Assembly: GCA_003255025.1 (NCBI GenBank)
Contig: QANY01007306.1
Coordinates: forward strand, 1,033,707-1,097,706
Reading direction: 5' to 3'
Length of the DNA: 64,000 nucleotides
Source: Datisca glomerata
Lineage: Eukaryota > Streptophyta > Magnoliopsida > Cucurbitales > Datiscaceae
The translations under genes were made by a program, and so were the position numbers. Numbering within the stretch: the stretch's first letter is position 1; every line of letters begins with the position of its first letter. This document shows positions 23,001 to 35,701 of the stretch, piece by piece. The notes below the pieces were generated by a model. The model had not been told where the DNA came from. It ran no database searches and was given only the letters and a program-made list of their open reading frames with translations.

Positions 23001-26000
23001 GACATTAAATATTGACCAAGTGTGGTCAGGAGTCAAGGTTTCCCCATAATTTAGATAGTGCATAATAAATCTGTAACCTGTGTATTATCATCATCTCATC
23101 CTTGTCATGCACTATTATCTCACTTGCTTTGAGATTTTAACAGGGCCTGAGTTTCTCGCCAGAGATGCAGCGGAAAGCAACAAAAACTTTTTCTGGAGGT
23201 TGGCGTATGCGAATAGCTCTTGCTCGTGCACTTTTTATAGAACCTGACATATTACTACTTGATGAACCCACGGTGTGTTGTACACTTATATCCCATTCAA
23301 CACGTATAACCTATTTGTGTATCTTGTTATGATTTTTTTTTATTTGAGGTAGTTAACTGAATCACAAACTTGTAATTTTTCAGAATCATCTTGATCTTCA
23401 TGCTGTTTTATGGCTGGAATCCTACCTGACAAAATGGCCAAAAACATTCATTGTTGTTTCTCATGCTAGAGAATTCTTGAATACGGTGAGGATTTTTTTA
23501 TTTTCTGTGATTTTTGTCAAATGATCGCTTAATGTTGTACTTTCTGCTACTATTTGCTCAGGTAGTCACGGATATCCTTCATTTACAAGGGCAAAAATTA
23601 ATGGCTTATAAAGGGGATTATGATACATTTGAGAGGACACGAGAGGAACAACTAAAGAACCAACAGAAAGCATTTGAAGCAAATGAACGTACGCGATCAC
23701 ATATGCAGGTAGAGCTGTTTCACAATAACAGACAAGCTTTACTAACTTTATTTGGTCTATATTGTTCTGCTTGTTTAACTATTTTAAGTGCTTTCTTACT
23801 TTATCATCAACTTCATGATTTCGAGGCTATTTATTTTCACTATGATGATTACTATTACATTGGTTATTGTAAATTTGTGTGATTGTGTAGTTACTTATGA
23901 CTTTTTACTTTCATTTTGCTTTCAATTGAGGCTTACGTCTCCGAACGCCTTGAGGCTTACGCCTCGCCTATTTAAAGTAAAATGCATTTAAGACACTTTT
24001 AGCCTTTTTAAACATTGTTTCCGATAGATATTCATACATTTAGTCGACTTTCTTGAACTTTAATTTACAGCTCTGCAAATTGTGTTTTTTTCTACCATCT
24101 GAAGAAACCAGGTATATGATTTTTTTAATCTATTTTTATATCGTACTCTCCAAGAAGGTGCATACTCACTCGTGTTTGGGATGCTTTTTTGCTTATTTGT
24201 TCCGTAACTTTGAACCCTGCTAAGTGCTATGAACCAAGGATGTAGAACTATGTCAATTGCTTTCATAGTCTCTAACTCAGCATTCTGATATCTTAATCTT
24301 TACTTTATTAAAGATTGTCATTGAATATTTAAAATTGTTGCTGTGCTTGCTTTATCTAAAACATTTTCAAAGTACAGTAACAAGTTTGATATATAATTTT
24401 TTTTTGTCATTGCAGACCTTTATTGATAAGTTCCGTTATAATGCCAAGAGGGCATCTCTTGTTCAGTCAAGGATCAAGGTACTACTATTTTATCCACAAG
24501 GTTTTCAAGTGAATAAACCTTTTTTGGTTTGAGTTCAAATTCCTTGTTCGGGTTATGCTGAATTAACTATTCAATTGTGGTGTTCTTTTTTATATATTCT
24601 TTTGACTCATGCTTTTCGTATAAATATTCTGTCCTGAAAGATTTTATATGGTCTTCTGTCATTCTTGGTATTCTTCAGGCATTGGAGCGGATGGGTCATG
24701 TGGATGAAATTGTGAATGATCCTGAGTATGCATCACTTTCAATTGATGATTGATTTATGAGACAACCATCTAAAATAAAGAATGTGTGCTATGCATTAAT
24801 TAATTTTGTCAGATACTAACATGGCTTTTGGTATGCAGCTACAAATTTGAGTTCCCAACCCCTGATGACAGACCAGGCGCACCGATAATAAGTTTCAGGT
24901 TTGGTCAGTTTATTAGTTGCAGTCTAGTCAATAGTTTTAAATGATTTTGTTTATTAGTACCTGAAGGGTGCTTTTGATTATTCACTCTTCATTTCCCAGT
25001 CGTTGAAACTCTTTCTTCAATTTTAGAACTGCTATGGCATTTGCTCAAAATTGCTAGTGCCTAAGACTTTATTTTTGGAATACTTAACTTGGATTCTTGA
25101 AAATGTATTTGCGTCAGTATCCGGTTATTTGTAGATTGGCTTTCTTTTCCTTTGAAATGCTAAACTGCTTACAATGTTTTTTCCCGTTGTAAATACATCG
25201 CTGATTTAGCTACTTGCAGTAATTGAAATCGATTGTCTCGAAAACATAAATGACAATAATTCTAAATGCATCATAATCCTATAAAAAATCTAAATGCATC
25301 ATAATCCTATAAAAAAATCTAAATGCATCATATCCTCTGTATTTCTCACTCACTCACAAATTCCACTCAAACAATCATCCTTCCCCCTTCTCTTCCATAC
25401 TGTGAAATATGACTAACCGTCACGTTCTCTTATATTGCCTTTCACACGACTCAGTCCACACCAGTGAAATAGTCCTCACAGAGTGCATGTCTATGATGCT
25501 CACCTGGGATTGTCAGCTTGAAGCGAAGAGGATTGAGAAGGATGTGTTGTGTGATCTATTTATAATCTTCATTTTTCTTATTTAGGGAATCACATTGATT
25601 GTGCCACAGCCACTGTATTAGCAAAATGGTAGTATTTCAAATCAGCATAGTCATAGTTGCAATGATAAAATTGGCACTGAAATGTTTGATATACTTCTTA
25701 TGAGAAAAAATATGTTTAATATACTGTATTTATGTTTACCTAGCTCTCCAAATAGTAGATGGACAATCACCATTTCTAGCACCTATGTCCTTGTTCACAC
25801 ATCTTAGCAGTTCTGACTAGCTAATTGAAATATCAGATGGTATTATGCTCAGTGTTTCAAAAATCGGTTTGAGGTGCGCCTCAAAGCGAGGTGTGAGCCC
25901 GGGGATATGGGGCTCATGCCTCTTAAAGAGAAATTAAGGCTTACGTCTTGTTATGATAAGGCGTAAGCCTCAAAGGTCAGCCTGTTTAATTAATTCTAAT

Positions 26001-29000
26001 GGGTTTTAAGCCCAAAATTTAAGAACCCTTCGATCAAAACCCTTAGCTAATTGAAGCATATATATTTAAAACAAAACCCTATTCTTGATCAAAATACAAA
26101 GGCAGAAAACTCAAAGGTAAGAACTGTTTCTTCCTTCTTCCTTCTTCCTAGCTAACGATTAAAACATGCTGTACAGCCCACGAGTCAATAATTCGTATCC
26201 TTTTTGGCCATTAACGTGTCTTTTTACTAAGATCCAGAACCTCTGGTTTTGCTCATTAACGTCTGTCCTTATCCTTTTTACTCTAACGTGTCTTTGTCCT
26301 TTTTGGCCATTAACGTGTCTTTTGTTTATACTTGGGCGGAGTCCTGCTTTTTATTTATATTTTATTAGTTTATCGTTTATACTTGTTATTTATAGTTTAT
26401 TAGTTTATACTTGTGGTTGAGTCCTGCCATTAACGTGTCTTTTACTAAGTTTATAGTTTATTGTTTATCCTTTTTTATTTTTGATTGTAGTTTACCATCC
26501 TGCTTTTTGTTTATAGTTTATTAGTTTATTTACTTTTTATTTATAGTTTATTGATTCGTATGCAAACTTTTATTTATTTATTTAGTAGTTAATTATTTTA
26601 GTGATGATAGTACAAACAATGATGATACATAGTCATGAATAAATGAAAATGACAATGATTAGAAAACTATTCTTTATTTCTTATGTTATTATTTAAGAGT
26701 TATTCTTTTGCTACATCTATTTTTTCTTAATTTTAGGCTATTATTTATTGGTTATATGACAAAGATATTATATATTTCTTAATTTTATAAGATCTGTATA
26801 ATTTTTTAATTTTTTTGCTCAAATCTTCTTTTATTTCGAGGCTTACGCCTCGTTGCGCTTTGAGGTTTACGCCTCGCCTCGTTAAATTAGAACGCCTCAA
26901 TACCACTTTTAGCCTTTATAAACATTGGTTATGCTCTTTTAAGATTGCTAGTTTCTGAGACCAAGATTTATTTCTTATTCAGTTTTTTGGTGTTCCTTTG
27001 TAAATGATTCCAGTGATGCATCATTCGGGTATCCAGGAGGTCCAATATTGTTTAAGAATCTGAATTTCGGGATTGATCTAGACAGCCGAATTGCAAGTAA
27101 AGATCCCAGACCTCTTGCATTGTGCATCCACATTATTTAACTGCTTATTGTCCTTTTGTTACTCTACGATTTATTATATGCAGTTACAAGAACCTTCTAT
27201 TTTTAAATTGATGATTGCATGGTTTGCCTTTTATTATTGAAGTTGAGTTTGGTGATGTCATTTTAGCTAACTCATCTTTGCAAAACGTATATACATCTTT
27301 GTTGTTTTTAATATGTACCTTGGTCTTGGTGAGGTGATAGGTTTATTATGGCCTAATGTGGTCTCATATATTCTCCAGACACTTTTTACATCTAAATTCT
27401 GGAGGTTCAATTTCTTGTGCAGTGGTTGGGCCTAACGGCATTGGTAAGTCAACCATTCTTAAACTGATTTCGGGGGATCTGCAACCAAGCTCTGGAACAG
27501 TTTTCCGATCAGCGAAGGTATCTTAGTTTTCTCCTTAGGTGCTGCTACTGGATGATAGCTTAACATTATATATCAATTGATTTGATACCCTATATCTTTA
27601 TATCTGTATTCTGCCCCACGTCCTTGTTGTGTATGCTGCCAGTGTAATGTAAAATCTATTGTCTTACCGTTGAATCTCATACAAAATTGGCGATTGTAAT
27701 GCATAACTGATTAGACTAACTCAATTGTGTACAGGTTCGTATTGCTGTGTTTAGTCAGCACCATGTTGATGGACTTGACTTATCTTCAAATCCCCTTTTG
27801 TACATGATGCGCTGCTATCCAGTGAGTTACCCATGTTACCTGATATGTTCTCTTCTAATTTCTATGGAATGGCTTCTTATTTTCTATATGATCTATGGGA
27901 TTTTCATGGAATTTTTTCTTTTTATCAGTAAAAATATTTATCTTTCAAAAACCGAAGGGCTATACAAGAAGGAAAACAAGAAGGTGAGATGTGAGACCCA
28001 AAAGTGATCCGACTTGGTACGAGGACTAAAAAAATTAGTCCATTGTTTCAAAGGAACAAAAACTCCTCGAATCTTGCGTATATCCTTCTCTGAAGTCTGA
28101 ATCATACAAAATTCAACTATTCCCCTCTTGCTAAATAACCCAAAACACACATAAAGGGATGAAGTCCCAAGTTGTTCATGAAAGTTTTATGTACCTTATA
28201 GTTTTGTTCCCTGAAAATAGCCTAAACTGCATCATAATAGGTTGCTGGAACTATATAGAAGACTTTTCGAACTTGTGTATAGTTTTCCTTCCTACATGAA
28301 TAGATAATTGATTCTCTCTCTCTCTGCAAATTCCAAGTTCTAGTTCCCTTGGGATGGGCCAGTGGCTAAAGAGAATTGTGGCGTTTTGTGTCTTTTATTT
28401 TTGGGTAGTGGGGGGGAATACCGGCCACAGTTGCTAATAGTGATGCAGGAAAACAGAAGAAAAGTTTAGAAATTTTAAACTAATTGATTGAGAAAGACAA
28501 TGATAGAACCTACAGGATATAAAGATCTGCATAGGGTCTTTGAATTGAATCAATATGCCTTAACGAGCAGAACATAATTATTGAAATTCCGTTTTTTATG
28601 AAGTCCAATTACAGCCATAATTTTTAGAACAAATCTAAACCAAACTCTTAACTAGAACGCATACCTGAATTGGAATTGTGACATAAGAATATAATAGACT
28701 AAAGTTAAGAAGACAAGTTAACTAAACTAGGCAAGTAGAATATTTATACCTACAAACAATACTTAAGACAGTATTGTTCAGTTTTTAAGTATTCACTTTC
28801 ACTAGGCAAGTAAAAGCCCCACAGGGTCGGCCAAGTTGGTGGATAGGGTGGACTTCCATCCTTGAGACAATGGTTTGAACCTCTGTGGGATGAGCCTAGG
28901 TGGTGCGAATTTTCTAGATTGAGGGGCGCGGAAAACGTGACACTATTGGCCAATGGGGTGTCCCGGCTACCTCATGGCATGGATTAGACTTGGTCTGTGG

Positions 29001-31995
29001 ACCGATCCATGGGATTCTAGTTTTGATAAACTAGGAAAAAAGGAAAAAAAAGTGGGCAAGTAAAATAATAGACCTTTAAACAATATGTAAGATACCATGG
29101 TGGTTCTACTCTTTTGAGTATTCTCTTTTGCAGGGAGTGCCTGAACAAAAACTCCGAGCTCACTTAGGTTCATTTGGTGTTACTGGAAATCTTGCCCTTC
29201 AACCAATGTACACATTATCTGGTATGCATACCTTTTTCGTTGTCTAGTACGCACATCTGCATTTTGTAATTTTCTAGAACCGAGAATGATTTGGTCTCAA
29301 ATTGGTTCCATTGTAGTTGTAATCATAAAATCAGAAGCTGGTTTGGGTAATTTTTTCTTGCATCATTTCTTGTGTATAGATTGCACCTTTACTGATAAAT
29401 GTTGTGTTCGATCTTCAGGCAATGTGCATACTTGCTCGTCCTTTTTTTTTCTTTTTCGCTAAATTACACTTGGCCCTCCCTGGACTATCACACACGTTTT
29501 GAAGGTTCCCCCAGCTCACCAACCCGGACTATCATGTGATTTGTACGTCACGTCCCCCCAGCCCAAACCCATGAAAATAAAAAGAAAGAAAAGCCTCGCA
29601 CCTGACTTTTTTTTATCACTGTTTTTCAAATAAAGTCAAGAGTCCATTACCCAGAAAAATGACAATATTGTGATTTGGGTTTCTATTTCTGCTTCTTGTT
29701 CTTGCTTCTGGTTACTAACAATATAGCCAATTATTTTACTGGAGGGGTTTAGGACTGATTTGTTATCTATAGGCTTTTGGTGTTGGGTTAGGAATTCTTT
29801 TCTTCCGAACCTACTTTGTACATTCTCTCTTTCTTTATATATATATATATATATAATTATTTCTGTTTTCTTATAAAAAAGGACTGATTTGTTGGTATGT
29901 GTTTGCGAAATGGATTCATACTGGTTGCTGTTGGACTTGTATTCACTCAAATTTCCCCTGGATAATAGGAAAATAAAGAAGGAATGTGCCAAAAATTGAA
30001 GAGCAATCTTTAGCATCAAAAACAGACTCAGAAGTTAGAAATTGAATGGAATCAAAAGGAAAAATGTAAAAGAAAGTCAGCTTCTAGTGTGTACTCGTGT
30101 TGTGAAAGATGAGCACTTATTTTATGGAGCACAGGGCCGAATAGGGAGGAAAAAGAGTAAAGGTAGAAAGAAAAAGAGAGAATGGATTTTCTGGGTTCAG
30201 CTTTGAGTTTCATTAGTTTTGATGTACCAGCCAAAATGGCATGTCTTCATCTTTGAGGTGCTAATCTTAGGAATTTTTATATATTTTTTTTTTTTGGGGG
30301 GGGGGTGTCCGAAGGGTACTTGATCTTTTCTTTTAGTCTTATCCAATGTTTAAAAAGGCTATTGAGGTTTACGCCTCGCCTCAATTTGAGGCTATAGAAA
30401 AGTGCCTCAACGCTTAAAAGTGCCTCAAGAATGATCTGTTTTTACCGATTAAAAGTATCATATCTTTTTACTTGCGTCCTTGTCCTTTAAAACGTCCCAT
30501 CATTAAGCAACAAAATGATTGGGTGGTTTTTTTTGGGGAGTAGCTAGTAGCTTATTCCCATTGCAATGGTAATGTGATAGCTAAGGTCATGTGTTTTTTC
30601 TGACTCCTCGTACTCGCACTTCAAGGTTCTTTTCTATACCTTTATTTTCCTATGAACAGGTGGTCAGAAAAGTAGAGTTGCTTTTGCAAAGATTACCTTC
30701 AAAAAACCACACATTATATTACTTGATGAACCATCCAATCATCTGGTAAGTCATTTTCTCTCCTTCAAAGTTGTATATTATTTAGAGAATCCCACAATCA
30801 TCATAATCAGGAAACCTTTTAGTTTTGGAAGTACAATGCATATACAAAAGAAAGATAGAGGGTGATTTTTCTGTGAAAAAAACACTCCACTTCCATAGGA
30901 ATCAAGTTTCTAGCTTTATGAGTTAAACGAATACATACAACTTCATCCCAAATAAAAATGAAACCGTAAACTGTACTATCATGGTTCAGCTGATTCCGAA
31001 CCAGGTAGCATAATAGGAATGTAAGGAAGATGTTCAGTGTCTTCCCTCGCATTTCATTTTTCCTTTTTTTATAGTTCTTCGTTGCATTTTGTTGTACTTG
31101 CTGCTACTTAGTAATGCATAATATCGATTAAAAAATGTGGATTCAGGTTTACTGGTAAGGGGCCGTTTGGTTCACATTATTTAGGATTGCAATCCTCTAA
31201 TTACCACGTTTGTTTGGAGGGATCCTTAAATAGGCAGCAATCATAGTTTGCATGTAATCTTAGTTTACCTGCCTCCAGAAATGGAAGCAATCCAGAATTA
31301 CGAAGGTAAAACAATCCAGAGGAGACAATTGAATTTCAAAAGTTATTTTCCATAGATTTACCATGAAATTATACTTACACCAAACACAAGAATCCTAACT
31401 TGAACCAATTATTCTATAGATAACCATGCACAACCAAACATATCAATCATATTTTTTACCATCAATTTGATTGTCACCAATTCAATTACTGTGGTTATTC
31501 TTGTTTTCACATACCAAACTGCCCGTAAGTGTTGCTAGAATTCCCGAATTCCCTTCACACCAAATTACATTCTGTAACTTTCTTGTTTAAATTTAATAAT
31601 TACCTAATTAACGTAATTAGAGCTAGTCAAAGGAATTGGACTACCTTCTCATGCCAAAACTTTCACATTACTGATTAGAGATTCTGCTTTTTCTGCGTTG
31701 CCTTGGAATAATGAATGTAGGATTTGGATGCGGTAGAGGCCTTAATTCAAGGTCTGGTATTGTTCCAGGGAGGCATTCTAATGGTACTTCCCTTTCTCTC
31801 TTCCATTTGCTGTTTGTATGCTTTAGCCCTACCCCCACTTATATCAGGAATTTGTGTATTGATGAATCACAGGTTAGTCATGATGAGCATCTGATATCAG
31901 GAAGTGTAGAAGAGCTGTGGGTGGTATCAGAAGGTAAGGTGATGCCATTCCATGGCACATTCCAGGATTATAAGAAGATTCTTCAGTCCTCTTAA
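20052..31995 (+). CDS. ABCF3: ABC transporter F family member 3 (GCN20-type), 18 exons, 709 aa
   Basis: Soluble twin-ATPase of the ABCF family that acts on ribosomes. GCN20-type members work with GCN1 to activate the eIF2-alpha kinase GCN2; there are no membrane segments. Exons: 20052-20255, 20743-20958, 21167-21356, 22017-22225, 22426-22563, 23144-23272, 23384-23485, 23562-23708, 24416-24478, 24679-24725, 24839-24898, 27014-27096, 27423-27517, 27735-27821, 29134-29221, 30660-30745, 31721-31783, 31873-31995. All introns are GT-AG and phases join to 2130 nt without a stop. Walker A 1 is GRNGTGKT (207-214), signature FSGGW (335-339), Walker B with DEPT (359-362); Walker A 2 is GPNGIGKS (532-539), signature LSGGQ (618-622), DEPS (642-645). 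A basic linker joins the halves. Length and both cassettes match Arabidopsis ABCF3/GCN20 (about 715 aa), reported as SCORD5 in stomatal defence. The gene looks intact; introns carry mobile elements. Confidence 0.96.
20470..20665 (+). repeat. tRNA-derived SINE in ABCF3 intron 1
   Basis: Pol III boxes on plus: A-box-like TAGCATAATTGC at 20480-20491 and B-box-like GAGTTCAAATCTC at 20524-20536, about 45 bp apart. An unrelated body follows and it ends A/T-rich near AAATAAAAAG (about 20640-20650). I found no clear target-site duplication. Confidence 0.5.
23915..24012 (+). repeat. hAT-like element end fragment in ABCF3 intron 8
   Basis: The sequence GAGGCTTACGCCTCGCC with a right end CTTTTTAAACATTG matches the right end of the complete element in intron 11 (26840-26928), in the same orientation. 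Only the end survives. Confidence 0.65.
25255..25335. repeat. Short tandem repeat in ABCF3 intron 11
   Basis: About 2.7 copies of a 28-29 bp unit containing AAATGCATCATAATCCTAT with A-runs between. It is local and seems harmless. Confidence 0.8.
25851..26928. mobile_element. Non-autonomous hAT-like element, 1078 bp, in ABCF3 intron 11
   Basis: Flanked by a perfect 8-bp direct repeat TTATGCTC at 25843-25850 and 26929-26936, the target-site size of hAT transposons. The ends are loosely inverted (AGTGTTTCAAAAA against CCAATGTTTATAAA read from the right), with GAGGCTTACGCCTCG-type words near both ends. The middle (26160-26580) is A/T-rich, with repeated CATTAACGTGTCTTT and TTTATAGTTTATTAG words. 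No transposase frame is seen. It makes intron 11 the longest of the gene (2115 bp) and lies well away from the splice sites. Confidence 0.8.
28816..29054 (+). repeat. tRNA-derived SINE in ABCF3 intron 14
   Basis: Flanked by the 11-bp direct repeat GGCAAGTAAAA at 28805-28815 and 29055-29065. A-box-like GGCCAAGTTGGTGG lies at about 28830 and B-box-like GGTTTGAACCTC at about 28871-28882. The 3' end is A-rich (about 29034-29050). It sits about 80 bp before the exon 15 acceptor. Confidence 0.75.
30346..30440 (-). repeat. hAT-like element end fragment in ABCF3 intron 15
   Basis: CCAATGTTTAAAAAGGCTAT followed by GAGGTTTACGCCTCGCCTC is the reverse complement of the right end of the element at 25851-26928. 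It is the third relative within this one gene. The other end is not found. Confidence 0.65.
31159..31525. mobile_element. PIF/Harbinger-like MITE in ABCF3 intron 16
   Basis: The left end GGGGCCGTTTGGTTCAC and the right end (read inverted: CGGGCAGTTTGGTATGTGAA) form imperfect terminal inverted repeats. A 3-bp TAA flanks both sides (31156-31158 and 31526-31528), the target-site size of Harbinger elements. The body is 367 bp without a gene. Confidence 0.75.
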
Positions 31996-33480
31996 TTAAT
32001 TTGTCGGAATTGAAAATGGAAATCTGAGTTACGGAATTCAACAGTTTTGCATCCATACACCCATCTTTAATTTTATCAATATATAGATAATACTTAATAA
32101 TGTATTTTCTTGAACCGTTGATAGAAGCGATAATATTTTATTTTCCTGTGATTTTTTTTTTCATTTTTGAGGGCAAGCATGCAACAGCTTTAAACTGAGT
32201 ATAACAAGTGTACGAAAGACCTGTAAAGGCTTTAAAGATATGATTTGTTGCACATATTCTGTTCCTTGTCGATCAACCGTCGAGGTTGGTCGACCAAAAA
32301 CAGCGACGGTTGATGGACCAGAAACAGAAACCAGCTATTGGAGTATTTAAAGCATGGTATGGTCGACCTCTCTATTGGGATTAGTTACTATTTGATGAAT
32401 GCCATAACAGATGTCGATGCTCATCGTGTCTTTCAAATGACAGTTAATTTGATTCGAAAGGAAAGGAAAATAAATCCTAGTGACAATCATAAATATGTCA
32501 TGATTAAAAAAATCATAAAAGTAGTGAAAAATATTAAAATACTAAAAAAAACTACTGGTAAGCTTCCTACAAAAAGAAATTTCTGCATGCCGAGAAATAT
32601 CGGTGCCCACCGCAACAAATTTTCAGTTTTTTATATACAATATATATATATATATATATATATAAATTATATGCGCAGTACATTTAATTTTTTTGAGTTA
32701 TTTTTAAATTGTTTTCTAGAAATACCTATTCTTCATATTCTCCTAAATAATTCCCCCTTTCCGTATTCATTCTATCCTCTTAAAAAATTTATTTCAAAAT
32801 TAGTCTTGTTTGTCATCTACTATACTTAACAAAATTATTAAATAATTATACTTTTTGCTTTTTTGATAAACAAAAAAATATCCTTTTCTTTCTCACGCAT
32901 ATCAATTTTTTTCTCTCACAAATGTACATCGTGAGTGTTATTTTCCCTTACATGTTCAAAAATATACGTGTTTGAATTCTATCATTTTGATTATTGATTA
33001 TTAAAAACATATCGATGTCATTGAAATTGATTTTTGACAATTAAATAAACATGTCAACAAAATTTATTATTCATTTTATCCATTCATTATTTCTCAAATT
33101 CTAATTAATTTATGATTTAGTAAACCCACTTAAAATATTTAAGTAGTTATTATTCAAATAGTAATAATGAAGAGATGTTAATGTATAATTCTTCATTATT
33201 AAATAATAAGTTGAAGGTTCGATTCAAAATATCTCATATCCTATAGATTTTGAAGAAAATAATGATAATGTATTTAAATATTGAAATAAATAATACAGAT
33301 AGATATTATATTTGTTTACATTGTTGTACATGTTTCTTTACTGTCATTACCAATGGTCTCGTCTTAATATCGTAATTAGTTTCTGTTGCATCAAGATCTA
33401 ACCGTCATTGTTAGACTGTCGCAGTTTGTTATCTTTAATTTAAATTTTGAATCAATATTAATATTATCTTTGAAAAAAAA
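31996..33480. other. ABCF3 3' flank and AT-rich spacer
   Basis: About 200 bp of probable 3' untranslated region, then AT-rich DNA with a (TA)n run at 32640-32662. An open frame at 32338-32829 runs through the TA repeat and is not credible as a gene. A near-palindrome GGTTGGTCGACCAAAAACAG at about 32284 is followed by a similar word at 32309, a possible small hairpin. Confidence 0.5.
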
Positions 33481-33654
33481 GCGATCCACGTTTCAGTTAG
33501 TATCCGAACTCAAGTCCGACGAACCTTGAGCCGAACAAAGAAACCCGAAACAAATAAATAAACGAAGAATACATCGTCTTCTTCCTTTGATCCATTCCTC
33601 CATAAAGTCAAGAGTGAAGTTTTCCCCTCCCAACAGAAAGAGAGAAGAGGGAAC

Positions 33655-33915
33655 ATGGAAAACAGCGATAGTAACAGTAACAATATGAGTATCGTATCAA
33701 GAGAGAAGCTTGACCAGCTGGCCATGTGGCTGGGAGCCACGGTCGCCTCTGCTTTCTTCTCCTCAATCGAGCGATTCTCCTGCGTCAACCTCACCACCAC
33801 CGACTCCGACGACGATGACGAGGGCCCTCTCACCCTCTCCGCCACCAATCAATCTTCCACCTCCCTTCACGATCTCCCCGATCGCCCTAAGGACTTCGTC
33901 AATCTGCCTGTTTAA
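33655..33915 (+). CDS. Small conserved plant protein of unknown function, 86 aa
   Basis: One uninterrupted frame starting at ATG 33655 (MENSDSNSNN). The upstream 150 bp are A/C-rich and lack TATA-distance ATGs, as in a plant 5' UTR. The core VSREKLDQLAMWLGATVASA continues FFSSIERFSCVNL, then an acidic run (DSDDDDEG) and a short polar tail ending in NLPV. From memory, plant genomes hold many short proteins with this SREKL-WLGA-VASAFF-ER-SCVNL core and a VENLPV-like end, but I know no assigned role. The core could form one amphipathic helix; there is no signal peptide or clear membrane span. GC content is higher than in its surroundings. The antisense frame at 33510-33848 is a shadow. Confidence 0.7.
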   Translation: MENSDSNSNNMSIVSREKLDQLAMWLGATVASAFFSSIERFSCVNLTTTDSDDDDEGPLTLSATNQSSTSLHDLPDRPKDFVNLPV

Positions 33916-35406
33916 ATTATCCTCCCCCCCTTTTTTTCTAAATCCAATTCCGTTCTTTCTCTTATATTTCGCTCTTACTGTCAATTTGTTTATTATTATG
34001 GTTTGACTTGCCCTCTCTGTTTGTCTGATGGTTGAATTTTCGAAGCCTATGCATATTGATATCAACGGAGTAATGTAATTGTCTGCTGCATTGATAGAAA
34101 CAAATATATAAGAGCTTGTGTTATATATGAGTTTTAGATTATTGTATCTTTCCTTAAACTGGTTTACTTTATGCGCTCAACTACCATTAATGGTTTTATC
34201 TTACTCAAGTTATAAGAACTTTGATTAACATTGTGTCTCTATATTGAATGCCTTCTTTATGTTGCCTTAGTGTGATTAACTGGGGAGTTCTTATCTGTAT
34301 AAGAATTGATTTGTGTGCTGGCGTTTTTTGTTAACCCTCTTTGATGGTTCCTTTTACCTGGTCGTTAGAAATGTTTGCAGATACTTTTGCACTGTTCTTG
34401 TCCTAATTGAACTGTATGCATCTAATTTGCTTAATCTCCATTTTGATTCTAATGTGTTGTTAACTTCGAACTGAATTATCTCCATTTCAAAATGCAATGT
34501 GTCACATAATGTAGCCTGCATATGGCACCAATATTATGTTTCAACACATCTCATTTTGACATTGAAATTGTCAAAGCAGGATGTAACCTGTATACGAAGA
34601 CGTAATATTTGCATTACGTTCTAAAACATTAAGTTATGAGAATGTCAAACGTATCACGTTTTTGCTTTGATATCTAGTTTTTGAAGTATAATATAGCGCA
34701 ATATGATTTTGTATCACGTTTGTGTGTGTGTGTGTGTAACTTTTTAACATCAGGTTGGGATGTTCATTTAGCCAAAGTGATACCTGAAACTGAACCAATA
34801 TCGTTGGTCTTGAAATTTATAATCCAAATTGATACTAAAAACCCTGTTGAAAATTCAAAACAGTATGGACTAGAACAGGGGAGTTTTTTAGGGGTTGCTT
34901 CAGTTTGTTAGATTGTATCTTTTGAGAACCACTTAGTCAGGAAGGAGAGTGGGGAATAAAAATACAGGTTAGTAGCTTTCATGGTATTTGAAGCGTGCCA
35001 TCTGTTTCACTTAGTTAGCTTTGTTGGATGAAGCAAAAAAGAAAAAGAAAATTGTATTTACATAAATTGGTTTTTTTATCGGGCACGCATATGATTATGT
35101 ATACTTAATATAGTTTTCAAAACAAAAAAGAAGGAGATAAGTTGTTCATGTTGACCACCGGAAAATTCATTCTGGATGGATCTTTCTGGTGTTTCTTGAC
35201 CTAAGAGATAATGGATGGACTCACAGAGTAAATTGTGACACCTACACTCCAAAAAGGTTGAAGATTTAAGTGATATATTAGCTTTCTTATTTTCAGTTAC
35301 TCTCCATCCACAATATCTCCTTCTGTACTGCCTAGTGCCTCCTCATAGTGGGCTGCACATATATAGATTTGAAAGCATAGTTAGGGATTAGTATTGTATA
35401 GCTCTA
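33916..35406. other. Spacer downstream of the small gene
   Basis: AT-rich non-coding DNA with a short (GT)n run at about 34722-34738. Probable 3' untranslated region at the left; no other gene, RNA or element recognised. Confidence 0.5.
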
Positions 35407-35701
35407 AGGGTGAGTTTGGAAGCACTTTGCTTGAAAGCATTTTAATGCATTAAAAAATATTACTTTAGATCATATTTATTTGACAAATTTTGTTATGTGA
35501 AACACATTTTAATATTTTGAAGCATTTTTACAAGAAACACGTTTCCAAGTATTTCTTAAAATTTTTCTAAATATAAATAAATATGCGAGGATGTTCAAGT
35601 GCTTCATGCAAATATAGATATGGAATAGTTGTCAAGTAAAATGAGTTTATTTGAGTGTATAAAAACAGTTATAGTCATAAGCACTCTCAAACACACTATA
35701 A
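35407..35701. mobile_element. MITE with imperfect terminal inverted repeats
   Basis: The left end GGGTGAGTTTGGAAGCACTT and the right end, read inverted (AGTGTGTTTGAGAGTGCTTA), match over about 20 bp. The body is A/T-rich without a gene. The target-site duplication is not clear. Confidence 0.55.

Noticed and set aside
32338..32829. 163-codon plus frame
   Set aside because: It crosses a (TA)n tract giving an alternating Tyr-Ile run and lacks any domain.
33510..33848. Antisense frame of 112 codons over the small gene
   Set aside because: Its content mirrors the acidic and Pro-rich stretches of the sense gene; only the sense frame has a conserved-looking core.
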